Source of the DNA: Pelomonas sp937871895
Lineage (GTDB): Bacteria > Pseudomonadota > Gammaproteobacteria > Burkholderiales > Burkholderiaceae_C
Strand: one strand, 5' to 3'
DNA length: 64,000 bases
Assembly (NCBI RefSeq): GCF_046348265.1
Contig: NZ_JAXMEO010000006.1
In this document: positions 52,234-61,809 of the stretch, piece after piece
How the letters are laid out: each line of letters opens with the position of its first letter
Numbering within the stretch: position 1 is the first letter of the stretch
Notes under the pieces: model-generated
The model's database searches: none
Seen by the model: the letters and a program-made list of their open reading frames with translations, nothing else
What the model was told of the DNA's origin: nothing
Made by a program: the position numbers and the translations under genes

Positions 52234-54027
52234 CTAGTCCACGGAAACCCCGAACTGCATCGCGGCCAGCCGCGCATAGAGCCCGCCGCGCGCCACCAGT
52301 TCCTCATGGCGCCCGACATCGGCCACGCGGCCATGGTCCAGCACCACGATGCGGTCGGCCCTTTGGATGGTGGCCAGCCGGTGGGCAATGACGAGGGTGG
52401 TGCGGTCCTTCATCGCGGCCTCCAGCGCGGCCTGGACCACGCGTTCGCTTTCAGCGTCGAGGGCGCTGGTGGCTTCGTCCAGCAGCAGCAATGGCGGGTT
52501 TTTGAGCATGGCCCGCGCGATGCTGATGCGCTGGCGCTGGCCGCCCGACAGGCGCACGCCGCGCTCGCCCAGGAAGCTGTCGTAGCCCTCGGGCAGCGCG
52601 CAGATGAAGTCGTCTGCAAAGGCCGCTCGGGCGGCGGCCTTGACCTCGTCGTCGGTGGCATCGGGGCGGCCATAGCGGATGTTGTCCATGGCGCTGGCCG
52701 AAAAGATCACGCTGTCCTGCGGCACCAGGCCAACGGCGCCGCGCAGGTCACAGAGCAGCAGGTCTTGCACGGGCACGCCATTGAGCCGGATGCAGCCCTG
52801 CTGCGCGTCATAAAAGCGCAGCAGCAGTTGGAAGACGGTGGTCTTGCCGGCGCCGCTGGGGCCGACCAGAGCCACCGTCTCTCCCGGGCGCACCTGCAGG
52901 TCAAAGCCATCGAGGGCCGGGCGTTGCGGACGCGAGGGGTAGTTGAAGCGGATGCCCTCGAAGCTGAGCTCGCTGCCGCCGCGGCGTTGCGGGAGGGCTT
53001 GGGGCGCTGCGGGTTCGGCCACCGGCGATTTGGCCTCCATCAGCTCGATCAGACGCTCGGTGGCGCCAGCGGCCCGCAGCACATCGCCCCAGACCTCGGC
53101 CAGCACGGCCACGCTGCCCACCAGCAGGGTCACGTACACGACCGTCTGCCCGAGGTGGCCGGCGGAGATCTTGCCGGCGATAACCGCCTGCGTGCCCTGA
53201 TAAAGGCCCCAGAGCAGCGCGCCGAAAGTGGCGGTGATGATGAAGGCGACGAGGAAGGAGCGCACCCGCGTGCGCTTGCGGGCGGTGTCGAAGGCGGCCT
53301 CGCTGGCAGCGGCAAAGCGCCGGCTCTCGGCGCCCTCCTGGGTGTAGCTCTGCACCACGCTGACGGCGTTCAGGACTTCGGCGGCGATGGCCGAGGTGTC
53401 GGCCACGCGGTCCTGGCTGGCGCGCGAGAGCTTGCGCACGCGACGCCCAAAGTACAGGGCCGGCGTCACCACCAGCAGCAGGATGCCCAGCACCTGGCCC
53501 ATCACATAGGGGTTGGTCACGACCAGCATCACCAGTGCGCCCAGGCCCATCACGGTGTTGCGCAGGCCGAGCGACAGGCTGGAGCCCACCACCGCCTGGA
53601 CCAAGGTCGTGTCCGTCGTGATGCGCGACAGCACCTCGCCGGTCTGTGTGGTTTCGAAGAACTCGGGGCTCTGGCGCAGCACGTGGGCGTACACGGCATT
53701 GCGCAGGTCGGCCGTGACGCGCTCGCCCAGCCAGGTCACCACATAAAAGCGCAGCGCCGAAAACACGCCCAGCGCAGCACCCACGCCAAACATCGCCAGA
53801 AAGTGCTCGCGCAAGCTCACCAAACGCTCGCCGGTGCCGCCTGGGCCCATGCCGGCGTCGATCAAGCCCCGCAGCGCCAGCGGGAAGGCCAGCGTCGCCA
53901 GCGCGGCCAGCGTCAGGAACAAGCCGGCCAGCGCGATGCGGCCACGGTAGGGCTTCAGAAAGGGCGCCAGGCCCGACAGGGAGCGCGCACGCTTGCCGGG
54001 CTGGCGTGCGTTAGATTCTTTGGGCAT
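52234..54027 (-). CDS. ABC exporter, fused membrane and ATPase domains (MsbA-like)
   Basis: This 597-residue half-transporter has an N-terminal six-helix membrane domain (about 25-320) and a C-terminal nucleotide-binding domain with Walker A GPSGAGKTT, Q-loop VPQDS, signature RLSGGQRQRI, Walker B LLLLDEATSALD and switch IAHRLAT. It forms a homodimer that exports lipids or drugs; the substrate is unknown. It ends about 80 bases beyond the start of the FIST gene and precedes nothing obviously linked. miaA lies 18 bases upstream of its start on the same strand. Confidence 0.92.
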   Translation of the reverse strand: MPKESNARQPGKRARSLSGLAPFLKPYRGRIALAGLFLTLAALATLAFPLALRGLIDAGMGPGGTGERLVSLREHFLAMFGVGAALGVFSALRFYVVTWLGERVTADLRNAVYAHVLRQSPEFFETTQTGEVLSRITTDTTLVQAVVGSSLSLGLRNTVMGLGALVMLVVTNPYVMGQVLGILLLVVTPALYFGRRVRKLSRASQDRVADTSAIAAEVLNAVSVVQSYTQEGAESRRFAAASEAAFDTARKRTRVRSFLVAFIITATFGALLWGLYQGTQAVIAGKISAGHLGQTVVYVTLLVGSVAVLAEVWGDVLRAAGATERLIELMEAKSPVAEPAAPQALPQRRGGSELSFEGIRFNYPSRPQRPALDGFDLQVRPGETVALVGPSGAGKTTVFQLLLRFYDAQQGCIRLNGVPVQDLLLCDLRGAVGLVPQDSVIFSASAMDNIRYGRPDATDDEVKAAARAAFADDFICALPEGYDSFLGERGVRLSGGQRQRISIARAMLKNPPLLLLDEATSALDAESERVVQAALEAAMKDRTTLVIAHRLATIQRADRIVVLDHGRVADVGRHEELVARGGLYARLAAMQFGVSVD

Positions 54028-54045
54028 CGTTCAGTGTAGGCGGCC

Positions 54046-54990
54046 CTAAACCAACAGCCGATGCAGGCCTGCCAGCAACTCCGCCACCGGCTGCTTGCCG
54101 TCGCAGGGCACGATGCGCCGCTCGGGCATGCTGCGCAGCCAGGTGATCTGACGCTTGGCCAGCTGGCGGGTGGCCGCCAGACCGCGTTCGTAGACCTCGA
54201 CGGCGATGCGGTCGTCGTCCTTGACGCCGAGGTGCTTGTCCTCCAACGCTTCCCAGATCTGGCGGTAGCCGACGCAGCGCATCGAGGGCAGTTGCAGGCT
54301 CAGGTCGCCGCGCTCGCGCAGGCGGCGCACCTCGGTCACGAAACCTTGGTCCAGCATCTGCTTGAAGCGCAGCGCCAACCGGTGGTGCAGCCAGTCGCGG
54401 TCTTGCGGCTCCAGGCTGAAGAGCGGCCAGTCCACGCCCTCGCTGCGCTCGGCATGCAGGGCGCTCATGGGTTGGCCTGTCAGGCGGATGACTTCCAGCG
54501 CACGCTGGATGCGCTGGCTGTCGTTCGGGGCCAGGCGGGCGGCGGTGACGGGGTCGAGGGTGGCGAGGTCGGCGTGCAGCGCGGGCCAGCCGCGCACCGC
54601 CGCGTCGGCGTCGATCTCGGCGCGCAACTCGGGGTCGGCCTGGGGCATGGCCGAGAGGCCGACGAACAGCGCCTTGAAGTACAGCATGGTGCCGCCCACG
54701 AGCAGGGGCAGGCGCCCGCGTGCCTGGATCTCCTTGACCAAGGTCTGGGTCTGGCGGACGAACTCGGCGGCCGAGTAGCTCTCGCTCGGGTCCAGGATGT
54801 CGATCAGGTGGTGCGGCACCTTGGCCAGCTCTTCGCGGCTGGGCTTGGCGGTGCCAATGTCCATGCCCCGGTAGACGAGAGCGGAGTCGACGCTGATGAT
54901 TTCCAGCGGCACAAATTCGGCGATGGCCAGGGCCGCGGCGGTCTTGCCAGAGCCCGTGGGGCCAGCGAGGCAGATCGGGGTGAGGTTCAT
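54046..54990 (-). CDS. miaA: tRNA dimethylallyltransferase MiaA
   Basis: MiaA adds a dimethylallyl group to A37 of tRNAs reading UNN codons. The 314 residues start with the P-loop AGPTGSGKTAAALAIA and include SVDSALVYRGMDIGTAKPS, VGGTMLYFKAL and RRLRERGDLSLQLPSMRCVG. It lies downstream of mutL and the pseudouridine synthase on the same strand, resembling the mutL-miaA arrangement of E. coli. Confidence 0.97.
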   Translation of the reverse strand: MNLTPICLAGPTGSGKTAAALAIAEFVPLEIISVDSALVYRGMDIGTAKPSREELAKVPHHLIDILDPSESYSAAEFVRQTQTLVKEIQARGRLPLLVGGTMLYFKALFVGLSAMPQADPELRAEIDADAAVRGWPALHADLATLDPVTAARLAPNDSQRIQRALEVIRLTGQPMSALHAERSEGVDWPLFSLEPQDRDWLHHRLALRFKQMLDQGFVTEVRRLRERGDLSLQLPSMRCVGYRQIWEALEDKHLGVKDDDRIAVEVYERGLAATRQLAKRQITWLRSMPERRIVPCDGKQPVAELLAGLHRLLV

Positions 54991-55008
54991 GGACGGGGTA
55001 CTGCTACT

Positions 55009-56136
55009 TCAGAAAGATTCCCAGGGCGACAGGTAACGCCACTGGCCCAGGGGGAGTTGACCCAGCGGAATGCGGCCGATGCGCACGCGCTTCAGGCCAA
55101 CCACCTTCAGGCCGACCTGTTCACACATGCGGCGGATCTGCCGCTTGCGCCCCTCGCGCAGGACAACGCGCAACTGCTGCTCGTTCTGCCAACTGACGCG
55201 TGCGGGACGCAGCGGCTGGTCATCCAGCCACAGGCCATGGTTGAGCAAAGCCAGGTCCTCGGGCGCCAGCAACTGGCTGGGCAACAGGCCTTCAGGGGCG
55301 GGCGGCTGGCCGGGGCGGCCAACGTACTCGACCCGCACCAGGTACTCCTTCTCGATGTCGGAGTCGTCACCGATCAGGGCCTTGGCGATGCGGCCGTCCT
55401 GGGTCAACACCAAGAGGCCGGTGGAGTCGATGTCGAGCCGACCGGCGGGCGCCAACCCACGGCGCTGGCCCGGGTGGGGCTGCAGCTTGGACGGGTCGCC
55501 CGTCCAGTGGTTGTCGGGCGTCACCAGCACCACGGCGGGCTCGTAACCGTCTTCGGCCTGGCCCGACACATAGCCGATGGGCTTGTTCAGCAGAATGGTC
55601 ACGCGTTCGGCCTGCTGCTGGCGCGCGGCGGGGTCGATCTCGATCTGCGCATCGGGGCCGACGCGCTGGCCCAGCACCGCCACTTCGCCGTCCACCTTGA
55701 CCCAGCCCGCTTCGATCCATTCGTCCGCCTCGCGGCGTGAGGCGAGCTTGAGTTCGCTCAGGCGCTTTGACAGGCGCTCGCCCTGGGCGTTGGGCGTGAC
55801 CACTGCTGGGGGGCGCTGCGGTGGCTGCTGACGCTGCCGGGACTGTGGCGGCGCAGCCCGGCCCGGTGCGGCGCTGGGCCGCTCAGGCGCCCACTGGGCC
55901 GGCGAGCGCGTGGGCCGCTCCGTGCGCTCCGTGCGCTCTGGCCGGGCGGGCGCCTTGGGCTCCCAGCGCTCGGCCGCGCGCGCGGAACGTTCGGCGGCGC
56001 GCTGCTCACGCTCGGCTTGGGCTTGGGCCAGCGTGGGCCGGGGCTTGCTGACGCCCTTGCCGCGCACCGGCGTGCGGTCCCCGCGTGCGGGAGTGGGGGC
56101 GCCGGGCGCTTTGGGTTTGAGCTTGATCTGGGCCAT
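55009..56136 (-). CDS. RsuA/RluB/RluF-family pseudouridine synthase with long basic N-terminus
   Basis: This 375-residue RNA-modifying enzyme has a disordered, Arg/Pro/Ala-rich N-terminal region (1-120), an S4 RNA-binding domain (about 120-165; LSKRLSELKLASRREADEWI) and the catalytic domain with D235 in GRLDIDSTGLLVLTQDG plus LREGRKRQIRRMCEQVGLKV. The family acts on 16S or 23S rRNA. The catalytic part looks closest to RluF/RluB types, but I cannot assign the target uridine. It starts 44 bases beyond the mutL stop. Confidence 0.88.
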   Translation of the reverse strand: MAQIKLKPKAPGAPTPARGDRTPVRGKGVSKPRPTLAQAQAEREQRAAERSARAAERWEPKAPARPERTERTERPTRSPAQWAPERPSAAPGRAAPPQSRQRQQPPQRPPAVVTPNAQGERLSKRLSELKLASRREADEWIEAGWVKVDGEVAVLGQRVGPDAQIEIDPAARQQQAERVTILLNKPIGYVSGQAEDGYEPAVVLVTPDNHWTGDPSKLQPHPGQRRGLAPAGRLDIDSTGLLVLTQDGRIAKALIGDDSDIEKEYLVRVEYVGRPGQPPAPEGLLPSQLLAPEDLALLNHGLWLDDQPLRPARVSWQNEQQLRVVLREGRKRQIRRMCEQVGLKVVGLKRVRIGRIPLGQLPLGQWRYLSPWESF

Positions 56137-56180
56137 GGGACTTCAGCCTCTCGTTAGACGATGTTGGGATGGGGCGAGCG

Positions 56181-58055
56181 TCATCGTCCACGCAAAAAGA
56201 GGGCGTCCAGCTCGCGCATGCTGAGCTGGCGCCAGGTGGGGCGGCCATGGTTGCACTGGTCGGCACGTTCGGTTTGTTCCATGTCGCGCAGCAGGGCGTT
56301 CATCTCGTCCAGGGTCAGCTGGCGGTTGGCGCGCACCGCGCCATGGCAGGCCATGGTGGCGAGGATCTCGTGCTGGGCCCGCTCGATGGCCTGGCTGGCA
56401 TCGAACTGGCTGAGCTCGGCCAGCAGCTCGCGCGTGAGGGCGACCAAATCGTCGGCCGCCAGCAGCGCCGGGCGTGAGCGCACGGCCAGCATGCGGCTGG
56501 ACAACGGCGCCACATCCAGCCCCAGGCGCAGCAGCGACGCGGCGTGGCTCTCGGCGGCCGCCACTTCCTCGGCCGTGGCTGCAAAGCTGACCGGGATCAG
56601 CAGCGGCTGGCATTCAATCGAACTGCCAGCCAGGCGCGCCTTCAGCCGCTCGTAGACCACGCGCTCGTGCGCGGCATGCATGTCCACAACGACCAGACCC
56701 TGGGCGTTCTCGGCCAGGATGTAGACGCCCTGGATCTGGGCGATGGCACGGCCCAGCGGCCAATCGCCCGGCGGCAGTTCGGCGGCCGCCGGTGCGTTGG
56801 TGAAAGCTGCCGTGGGTGCGAGGGGCAGCGTCGGCGCGGCGGGGCTGTAGAGCGCGCGCACCTGCTCCAAGGCCAGGCCCACCTGCTGGGGCGAGGTCGG
56901 CGCGGGGGCCGCCCAGGCGCCGTAGCTCGGGCGCGGCTCCTGGGCCTGCATGGCGGGCGGCGCAAGCACAACGGGCTCGGCAGCGCTGCTGCGCGAGCTG
57001 GCCAGCGCATCCACAAAGGCATGCCGCACACGCTGGTGCACCTCGCGCCCATCGCGGAATCGCACCTCGATCTTGGTCGGGTGCACGTTCACGTCCACGC
57101 GCTCGGGGTCGATCTCGATGAAGAGCACATAGCAAGGCTGACGCTGGCCGTGCAGCACGTCCTCGTAGGCCGAGCGCACGGCATGGGCAATCAGCTTGTC
57201 GCGCACGAAACGGCCGTTGACATAGACGTACTGCATGTCTGCGCGGCTGCGGGCGGCTTCAGGCAGGCCGGCGCGGCCGGAGACGGACAGCGGCCCGGCA
57301 TCGAGCTGGAAGGGGCGGCTCTCGGTGATGAAGTCTGCGCCCAGCACATCGGCCAGCCGCTGCTCGCTCGATGCGGCGCGCCATTGGTCCACCAGCTTGC
57401 CTTCATGCCAGATGGCAAAGCCCACGTCGGGCCGCGCCAGCGCATGGCGCCGCACGGCCTCGACGCAGTGGGCCAGCTCGGTGGCGTCGGTCTTCAGGAA
57501 CTTGCGGCGCGCCGGCGTCGAGAAAAACAGCTCACGCACCTCGACGCTGGTGCCCCGCGCACGGGCGGCCGCTTGCAGCTCGCCGCTGCGTGCGTCGATG
57601 CGGTGGGCGTGGGTGGCACCGTCGGCCCGGCTGGCCAGCAGCATCTCGGACACCGAGGCGATGGCTGCCAGCGCCTCACCCCGGAAGCCCATGGTGGCCA
57701 CCGACTCCAGCTCGGTGAGGCTGGCGATCTTGCTGGTGGCGTGGCGCTTGAGAGCCAGCGGCAGTTGCTCGGCGGGGATGCCGCAGCCATCGTCTTCGAC
57801 GACGATGCTGCGCACGCCGCCCGCCATCAGCTTGACCTGGATCTGCCGGGCGCCGGCGTCGAGGGCGTTGTCCACCAACTCGCGCACCACCGAGGCGGGG
57901 CGCTCGACCACCTCGCCGGCGGCGATCTGGCTGATCAGTTCATCGGGCAGCTCGCGGATCGCCCGGCGCACGCGCGCCTCGCTGCCGAGCGCCGCAGCCG
58001 GCTCACGCTCGGACGGCTCCGCAGATGCTGCGGCCAGGGGCGGGGGGGAGTCCAT
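56181..58055 (-). CDS. mutL: DNA mismatch repair protein MutL with endonuclease motif
   Basis: MutL couples MutS recognition to strand incision. From ATG 58055 it has 624 residues. The N-terminal GHKL ATPase has LPDELISQIAAGEVVERPAS, ELVDNALDAGA, DDGCGIP and TMGFRGEALAAI; a Pro/Ala-rich linker follows (about 370-430). The C-terminal domain carries DMHAAHERVVYE (458-469), fitting the DQHA(X)2E(X)4E endonuclease motif with M for Q, plus MACHGAVRANRQL and CNHGRPT. An ATG three codons upstream (58064) is possible. It is divergent from dedA, 34 bases apart. Confidence 0.96.
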   Translation of the reverse strand: MDSPPPLAAASAEPSEREPAAALGSEARVRRAIRELPDELISQIAAGEVVERPASVVRELVDNALDAGARQIQVKLMAGGVRSIVVEDDGCGIPAEQLPLALKRHATSKIASLTELESVATMGFRGEALAAIASVSEMLLASRADGATHAHRIDARSGELQAAARARGTSVEVRELFFSTPARRKFLKTDATELAHCVEAVRRHALARPDVGFAIWHEGKLVDQWRAASSEQRLADVLGADFITESRPFQLDAGPLSVSGRAGLPEAARSRADMQYVYVNGRFVRDKLIAHAVRSAYEDVLHGQRQPCYVLFIEIDPERVDVNVHPTKIEVRFRDGREVHQRVRHAFVDALASSRSSAAEPVVLAPPAMQAQEPRPSYGAWAAPAPTSPQQVGLALEQVRALYSPAAPTLPLAPTAAFTNAPAAAELPPGDWPLGRAIAQIQGVYILAENAQGLVVVDMHAAHERVVYERLKARLAGSSIECQPLLIPVSFAATAEEVAAAESHAASLLRLGLDVAPLSSRMLAVRSRPALLAADDLVALTRELLAELSQFDASQAIERAQHEILATMACHGAVRANRQLTLDEMNALLRDMEQTERADQCNHGRPTWRQLSMRELDALFLRGR

Positions 58056-58089
58056 GCCTGTCATTATCCCTGCCCATAATCGCGCCCTC

Positions 58090-58740
58090 ATGGAAGCGTT
58101 TACCTCCTTCATCCCCTGGCTGCTGGACTTTGTCCTGCACGTCGACAAGCACCTGTTCGCCTTCGTGCAGGCCTATGGCACCTGGGTCTACGCCCTGTTG
58201 TTCCTGATCATCTTTGTCGAGACCGGCGTGGTGGTGATGCCCTTCCTGCCGGGCGACTCGCTGCTCTTCGTGGTGGGCGCGATGTGCGGCGTGGGCTTGA
58301 TGGACTACACGCTGTCCATCAGCCTGCTCACGGCGGCGGCCATCTTGGGCAACCAGAGCAATTACGCGCTGGGGCGGCACTTCGGCCCGCGGGTGTTCAA
58401 GTGGGAGCAGTCGCGCTTCTTCAACAAGGCTGCCTTCCTGAAGGCGCACGACTTTTACGAGCGCTACGGCGGCATCACGCTCGTGGCCGCGCGCTTCATG
58501 CCCTTCCTGCGCACCTTCGCGCCCTTTGTGGCTGGCGTGGCGCAGATGACGCGCCGCAAGTTCACGTTCTACGACGTGGTGGGCGGCCTGCTCTGGGTGG
58601 TGGGCATCGTCACCATCGGCTACCTGTTCGGCAACGTGCCCTGGGTCAAGACCCATCTCGACAAGATCATCTGGGCCATGATCCTGATTCCGGGCCTGGT
58701 GATCATTGCCGGCGCTTTGCGGTCCAAGTTCAAGCGCTGA
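58090..58740 (+). CDS. DedA family membrane protein
   Basis: This 216-residue integral membrane protein is of the DedA/SNARE-associated family, now linked to lipid carrier (undecaprenyl phosphate) recycling in several bacteria. Motifs: FVETGVVVMPFLPGDSLLF, ILGNQSNYALGRHFGPRVF, and FYERYGGITLVAARFMPFLR with TFAPFVAGVAQM, including the conserved arginines. The start is ATG 58090; the longer upstream frame is antisense to mutL. It interrupts the amiC-mutL order seen in E. coli and is on the opposite strand to its neighbours. Confidence 0.93.
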   Translation: MEAFTSFIPWLLDFVLHVDKHLFAFVQAYGTWVYALLFLIIFVETGVVVMPFLPGDSLLFVVGAMCGVGLMDYTLSISLLTAAAILGNQSNYALGRHFGPRVFKWEQSRFFNKAAFLKAHDFYERYGGITLVAARFMPFLRTFAPFVAGVAQMTRRKFTFYDVVGGLLWVVGIVTIGYLFGNVPWVKTHLDKIIWAMILIPGLVIIAGALRSKFKR

Positions 58741-58751
58741 TCAGGCGCCGA

Positions 58752-60161
58752 TCAAACGTTCAGCGTGCGGCGCCGAGGCAGGGGCGGGCTTTTGGCAAAG
58801 TAGCGCGCGATGCCGGTGGCCAGCGCGTTGACGAGCCGGTCCTGGTAGGCCGGGTCGCGCAGGCGGTCTTCCTCGTCGGGGTTGGAGATGAAGGCGGTCT
58901 CCACCAGGATGCTCGGGATGTCCGGCGCCTTGAGCACGGCAAAGCCCGCTTGTTCGACGCGCGGCTTGTGCAGCCGGCCCACGCGGCCGATCTGGCCCAG
59001 CACCTCGCTGCCGAGCTTGAGGCTGTCCTTGATTTGCGCGGTGGTGCTCATGTCGAGCAGGGCGCGCAGCACGGCGGCGTCCTTGTCCTTGATGCCCACG
59101 TTCACGCCGCCCACCAGGTCGGCGGCGTTCTCCTTGTCAGCCAGCCAGCGGGCGGCTGCACTGGTGGCCGCACCGTCAGACAGCACAAAGACCGAGGCGC
59201 CGCGCGCCTGCGGCGTCACAAAGGCATCGGCGTGGATGGACACGAACAGGTCGGCCTGCACGCGCCGCGCCTTGCGCACGCGCTCATGCAGGGGCACGAA
59301 GAAGTCGTCGTCGCGCGTCATCAGCACGCGGATGTTGGGATTGGTGGAGAGCTTGTCGCGCAGCTTGCGGGCCACGGCCAGCACCACATCCTTCTCGCGC
59401 AGGCCACTGGGGCCGATGGCGCCGGGGTCTTCACCGCCATGGCCGGGGTCCAGCGCGATGACGATCAGGCGGTCGAGCGCTTCCAGCGAGGGTGTGGGTG
59501 CGGGTGCGGTCTCTGCCGAAGCCGCAGGTGCCGGCCGCGCTGGGCTGGGCGCAGGGGCTTGCTGGCGTTCGATCTTGCCGATCAGATCTCCCAGCGCATC
59601 GTTCATGGCTTGGGCGGCCTGGTCGGCGGGTGTGCCGGGCTGGCTGGCTGACGATGCCGCAGCCTGTGCAGCCGCTGGTGCAGCCGCTGGCAGCGACTTC
59701 TCGCGGGCGCGCACCAGCGCGGCGACCGGGTCGTTCTCGACCTTGGGGTAGAGGTCAAACACCAGGCGGTGCTGGTAGGTGGAGACCGGTGCGAGCGAAA
59801 AGATCTGCGGCGCCACGGGCTGCTTCAGGTCCAGCACGATGCGCACGACGGTCGGTGTGTTCTGGCCCACGCGCACGCCGGCGATGAAGGGGTCGTCGGC
59901 GCGGACCTTGCCCAGCAGCTCGCGCAGATTGGGGTTGAGCTCCAGACCCTCGACGTCGATCACCAGCCGGTCGGGCGTCTCAACCAGGAAGTGCTTGGCC
60001 GCCAGGCGCTTGTCCGATTCGAGCGTGACGCGCGTGTACTCCGCCGCCGGCCAGACGCGCACCGCCACGATGTTGATGAGGCTGCCCGCCGCCAGCGTGT
60101 GCGGCGCCTGCAGCAGCAGGGCCAGCAGGCCGAGGCTCTCACGACGCTGGATCGGCTTCAT
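58752..60161 (-). CDS. amiC: N-acetylmuramoyl-L-alanine amidase with AMIN domain (AmiC type)
   Basis: This zinc amidase cleaves the septal murein cross-link during daughter cell separation. From ATG 60161 (MKPIQRRESLGLLALLLQAP) it has 469 residues: an RR-type signal peptide, AMIN domain (about 30-145; VWPAAEYTRVTLESDKRLAA), Ala/Pro-rich linker, and amidase_3 domain with zinc ligands in ALDPGHGGEDPGAIG, REKD and SIHADAF, then ILVETAFISNPDEE. Its start overlaps the tsaE stop by 4 bases (ATGA), as the tsaE-ami pair does in many genomes. Confidence 0.95.
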   Translation of the reverse strand: MKPIQRRESLGLLALLLQAPHTLAAGSLINIVAVRVWPAAEYTRVTLESDKRLAAKHFLVETPDRLVIDVEGLELNPNLRELLGKVRADDPFIAGVRVGQNTPTVVRIVLDLKQPVAPQIFSLAPVSTYQHRLVFDLYPKVENDPVAALVRAREKSLPAAAPAAAQAAASSASQPGTPADQAAQAMNDALGDLIGKIERQQAPAPSPARPAPAASAETAPAPTPSLEALDRLIVIALDPGHGGEDPGAIGPSGLREKDVVLAVARKLRDKLSTNPNIRVLMTRDDDFFVPLHERVRKARRVQADLFVSIHADAFVTPQARGASVFVLSDGAATSAAARWLADKENAADLVGGVNVGIKDKDAAVLRALLDMSTTAQIKDSLKLGSEVLGQIGRVGRLHKPRVEQAGFAVLKAPDIPSILVETAFISNPDEEDRLRDPAYQDRLVNALATGIARYFAKSPPLPRRRTLNV

Positions 60162-60628
60162 GCCAGGGCCCTCACCAGTCGGGCTTGGCCGCGCGCCCGC
60201 ACGCTGCGGCTGTCGTCGTCGGCAATGTCGAGAAAGAGCTGCAGGTCGGCACGCGGCAGCACGCCGGCGGCCTTTTCGGGCCACTCGCAGACCTTGAGGC
60301 CAGGCGCTGCGAACACATCGCGAAAGCCCGCGTCCTCCCACTCGCGCGGGTCATTGAAGCGGTAGAAATCAAAGTGGCTGGCGTTGCCTCCCGAGGGCAG
60401 GCCGTAGGGCTCCATCACCGCATAGCTGGGGCTCTTGATGCGCCCGGCCACGCCCAAGGCTCGAAGCAAGTGGCGCACGAAGGTGGTCTTGCCGGCACCC
60501 AGCGGGCCGTGCAGTTCGATCACGGCGTCGGGTCGCTCGCCCAGGGCCTGGGCGAGTTGCCGGGCACACTGCGCCGCTGCGGCCTCGTCGGCCCAGCGCA
60601 GCTGCGTTTCTACAATTTCTTCAGGCAA
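60158..60628 (-). CDS. tsaE: tRNA threonylcarbamoyladenosine biosynthesis ATPase TsaE
   Basis: TsaE is the ATPase of the t6A37 tRNA modification complex with TsaB and TsaD. The 156-residue protein has the P-loop GPLGAGKTTF (41-50), the family motif IKSPSYAVMEPYG, and HFDFYRFNDPREWEDAGFRD with CEWPEKA (Walker B region). It is divergent from queG with 20 bases between starts, the same neighbourhood as in E. coli. Confidence 0.97.
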   Translation of the reverse strand: MPEEIVETQLRWADEAAAAQCARQLAQALGERPDAVIELHGPLGAGKTTFVRHLLRALGVAGRIKSPSYAVMEPYGLPSGGNASHFDFYRFNDPREWEDAGFRDVFAAPGLKVCEWPEKAAGVLPRADLQLFLDIADDDSRSVRARGQARLVRALA

Positions 60629-60648
60629 ACACGGTCCTCTGTTCCCGA

Positions 60649-61809
60649 ATGTCCGACGCTGATCAGCGATCTTCCGCGCACCCCCACACCGCGCCCGACT
60701 TCAGCGCCGTGCTGGGCGAGCTGCGGGCCTGGGCCAGCGAGCTTGGATTTTCACAGATCGCGGTGTCCGATATCGACCTGCGCGACGCCGAAGCTGGCCT
60801 GCTCGCCTGGCTGGAAGCCGGCTTTCACGGCAGCATGGACTACATGGCCGCGCACGGCCTCAAGCGCGCGCGGCCGGCCGAGCTGGTGCCGGGCACGCTG
60901 CGCGTCATCACCGCCCGGATGGACTACCTGCCGCGCGGCACGCCGGAGGGCTGGCAGGCCATCGAATGGCAGGGCCTGGCCGAGCCCGCGCAGGGCCAGA
61001 TCTCGGTCTATGCGCGGGGGCGGGACTATCACAAGGTATTGCGCGCGCGCCTGCAGCAACTGGCCGACCGGCTGACCGAGCGCGTCGGGCCGTTTGGCTA
61101 CCGTGCCTTCACCGATTCGGCCCCCGTGCTGGAGGTGGAACTGGCCAGCCGCGCCGGCCTGGCCTGGCGCGGCAAGCACAGCCTGGCGCTGTCGCGCGAT
61201 GCTGGCTCGATGTTCTTTCTGGGCGAGCTCTTCGTGGACCTGCCGCTGCCCGTCACGCCCGCCATCGAGGCGCATTGCGGCAGTTGCAGCGCCTGCCTGG
61301 ACGTTTGCCCCACCCAGGCCATCGTGGCACCTTACCGGGTGGATGCGCGGCGCTGCATCTCCTACCTGACCATCGAGCACGATGGCCCCATCCCGCTGGA
61401 GCTGCGTCCCTTGCTGGGCAACCGCATCTACGGCTGCGACGACTGCCAGTTGGCCTGCCCCTGGAACAAGTTTGCGCACACCGCTGTGCTGGCCGACTTC
61501 GATGCGCGCCCGGGCTTGGCGGGCGCTTCATTGCAGGGCTTGCTGGGCTGGACCGAGCCCGAGTTCCTGCGCCGCACCGAGGGTTCAGCCATCCGGCGCA
61601 TTGGCTTTCAGCGCTGGCAGCGCAACCTGGCAGTGGCGGGCGGCAATGCCCTGCACGCCGGTCACGCGCCCGAGCTGCGGCCGGCGCTGGAGGCCTTACT
61701 TCCGGCTGCCACGCCCCTGGTGGCCGAGCATGTGCGCTGGGCCTTGTCCACGCCCAACGCCGTTGGCGCGTTGCAGCGCCGTCCTGCTATTGACCCCTCT
61801 TGCCCGTGA
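60649..61809 (+). CDS. queG: Epoxyqueuosine reductase QueG
   Basis: QueG is the cobalamin- and iron-sulfur-dependent enzyme that makes queuosine from epoxyqueuosine in tRNA. The 386 residues include the N-terminal LGFSQIAVSDIDL, the DSAPVLEVELASRAGLAWRG motif, two 4Fe-4S cluster motifs (CGSCSACLDVCPTQAI and YGCDDCQLACPWNKF) and C-terminal HEAT-like helices (RNLAVAGGNALHA). The stop overlaps the next gene's GTG start. Confidence 0.97.
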   Translation: MSDADQRSSAHPHTAPDFSAVLGELRAWASELGFSQIAVSDIDLRDAEAGLLAWLEAGFHGSMDYMAAHGLKRARPAELVPGTLRVITARMDYLPRGTPEGWQAIEWQGLAEPAQGQISVYARGRDYHKVLRARLQQLADRLTERVGPFGYRAFTDSAPVLEVELASRAGLAWRGKHSLALSRDAGSMFFLGELFVDLPLPVTPAIEAHCGSCSACLDVCPTQAIVAPYRVDARRCISYLTIEHDGPIPLELRPLLGNRIYGCDDCQLACPWNKFAHTAVLADFDARPGLAGASLQGLLGWTEPEFLRRTEGSAIRRIGFQRWQRNLAVAGGNALHAGHAPELRPALEALLPAATPLVAEHVRWALSTPNAVGALQRRPAIDPSCP

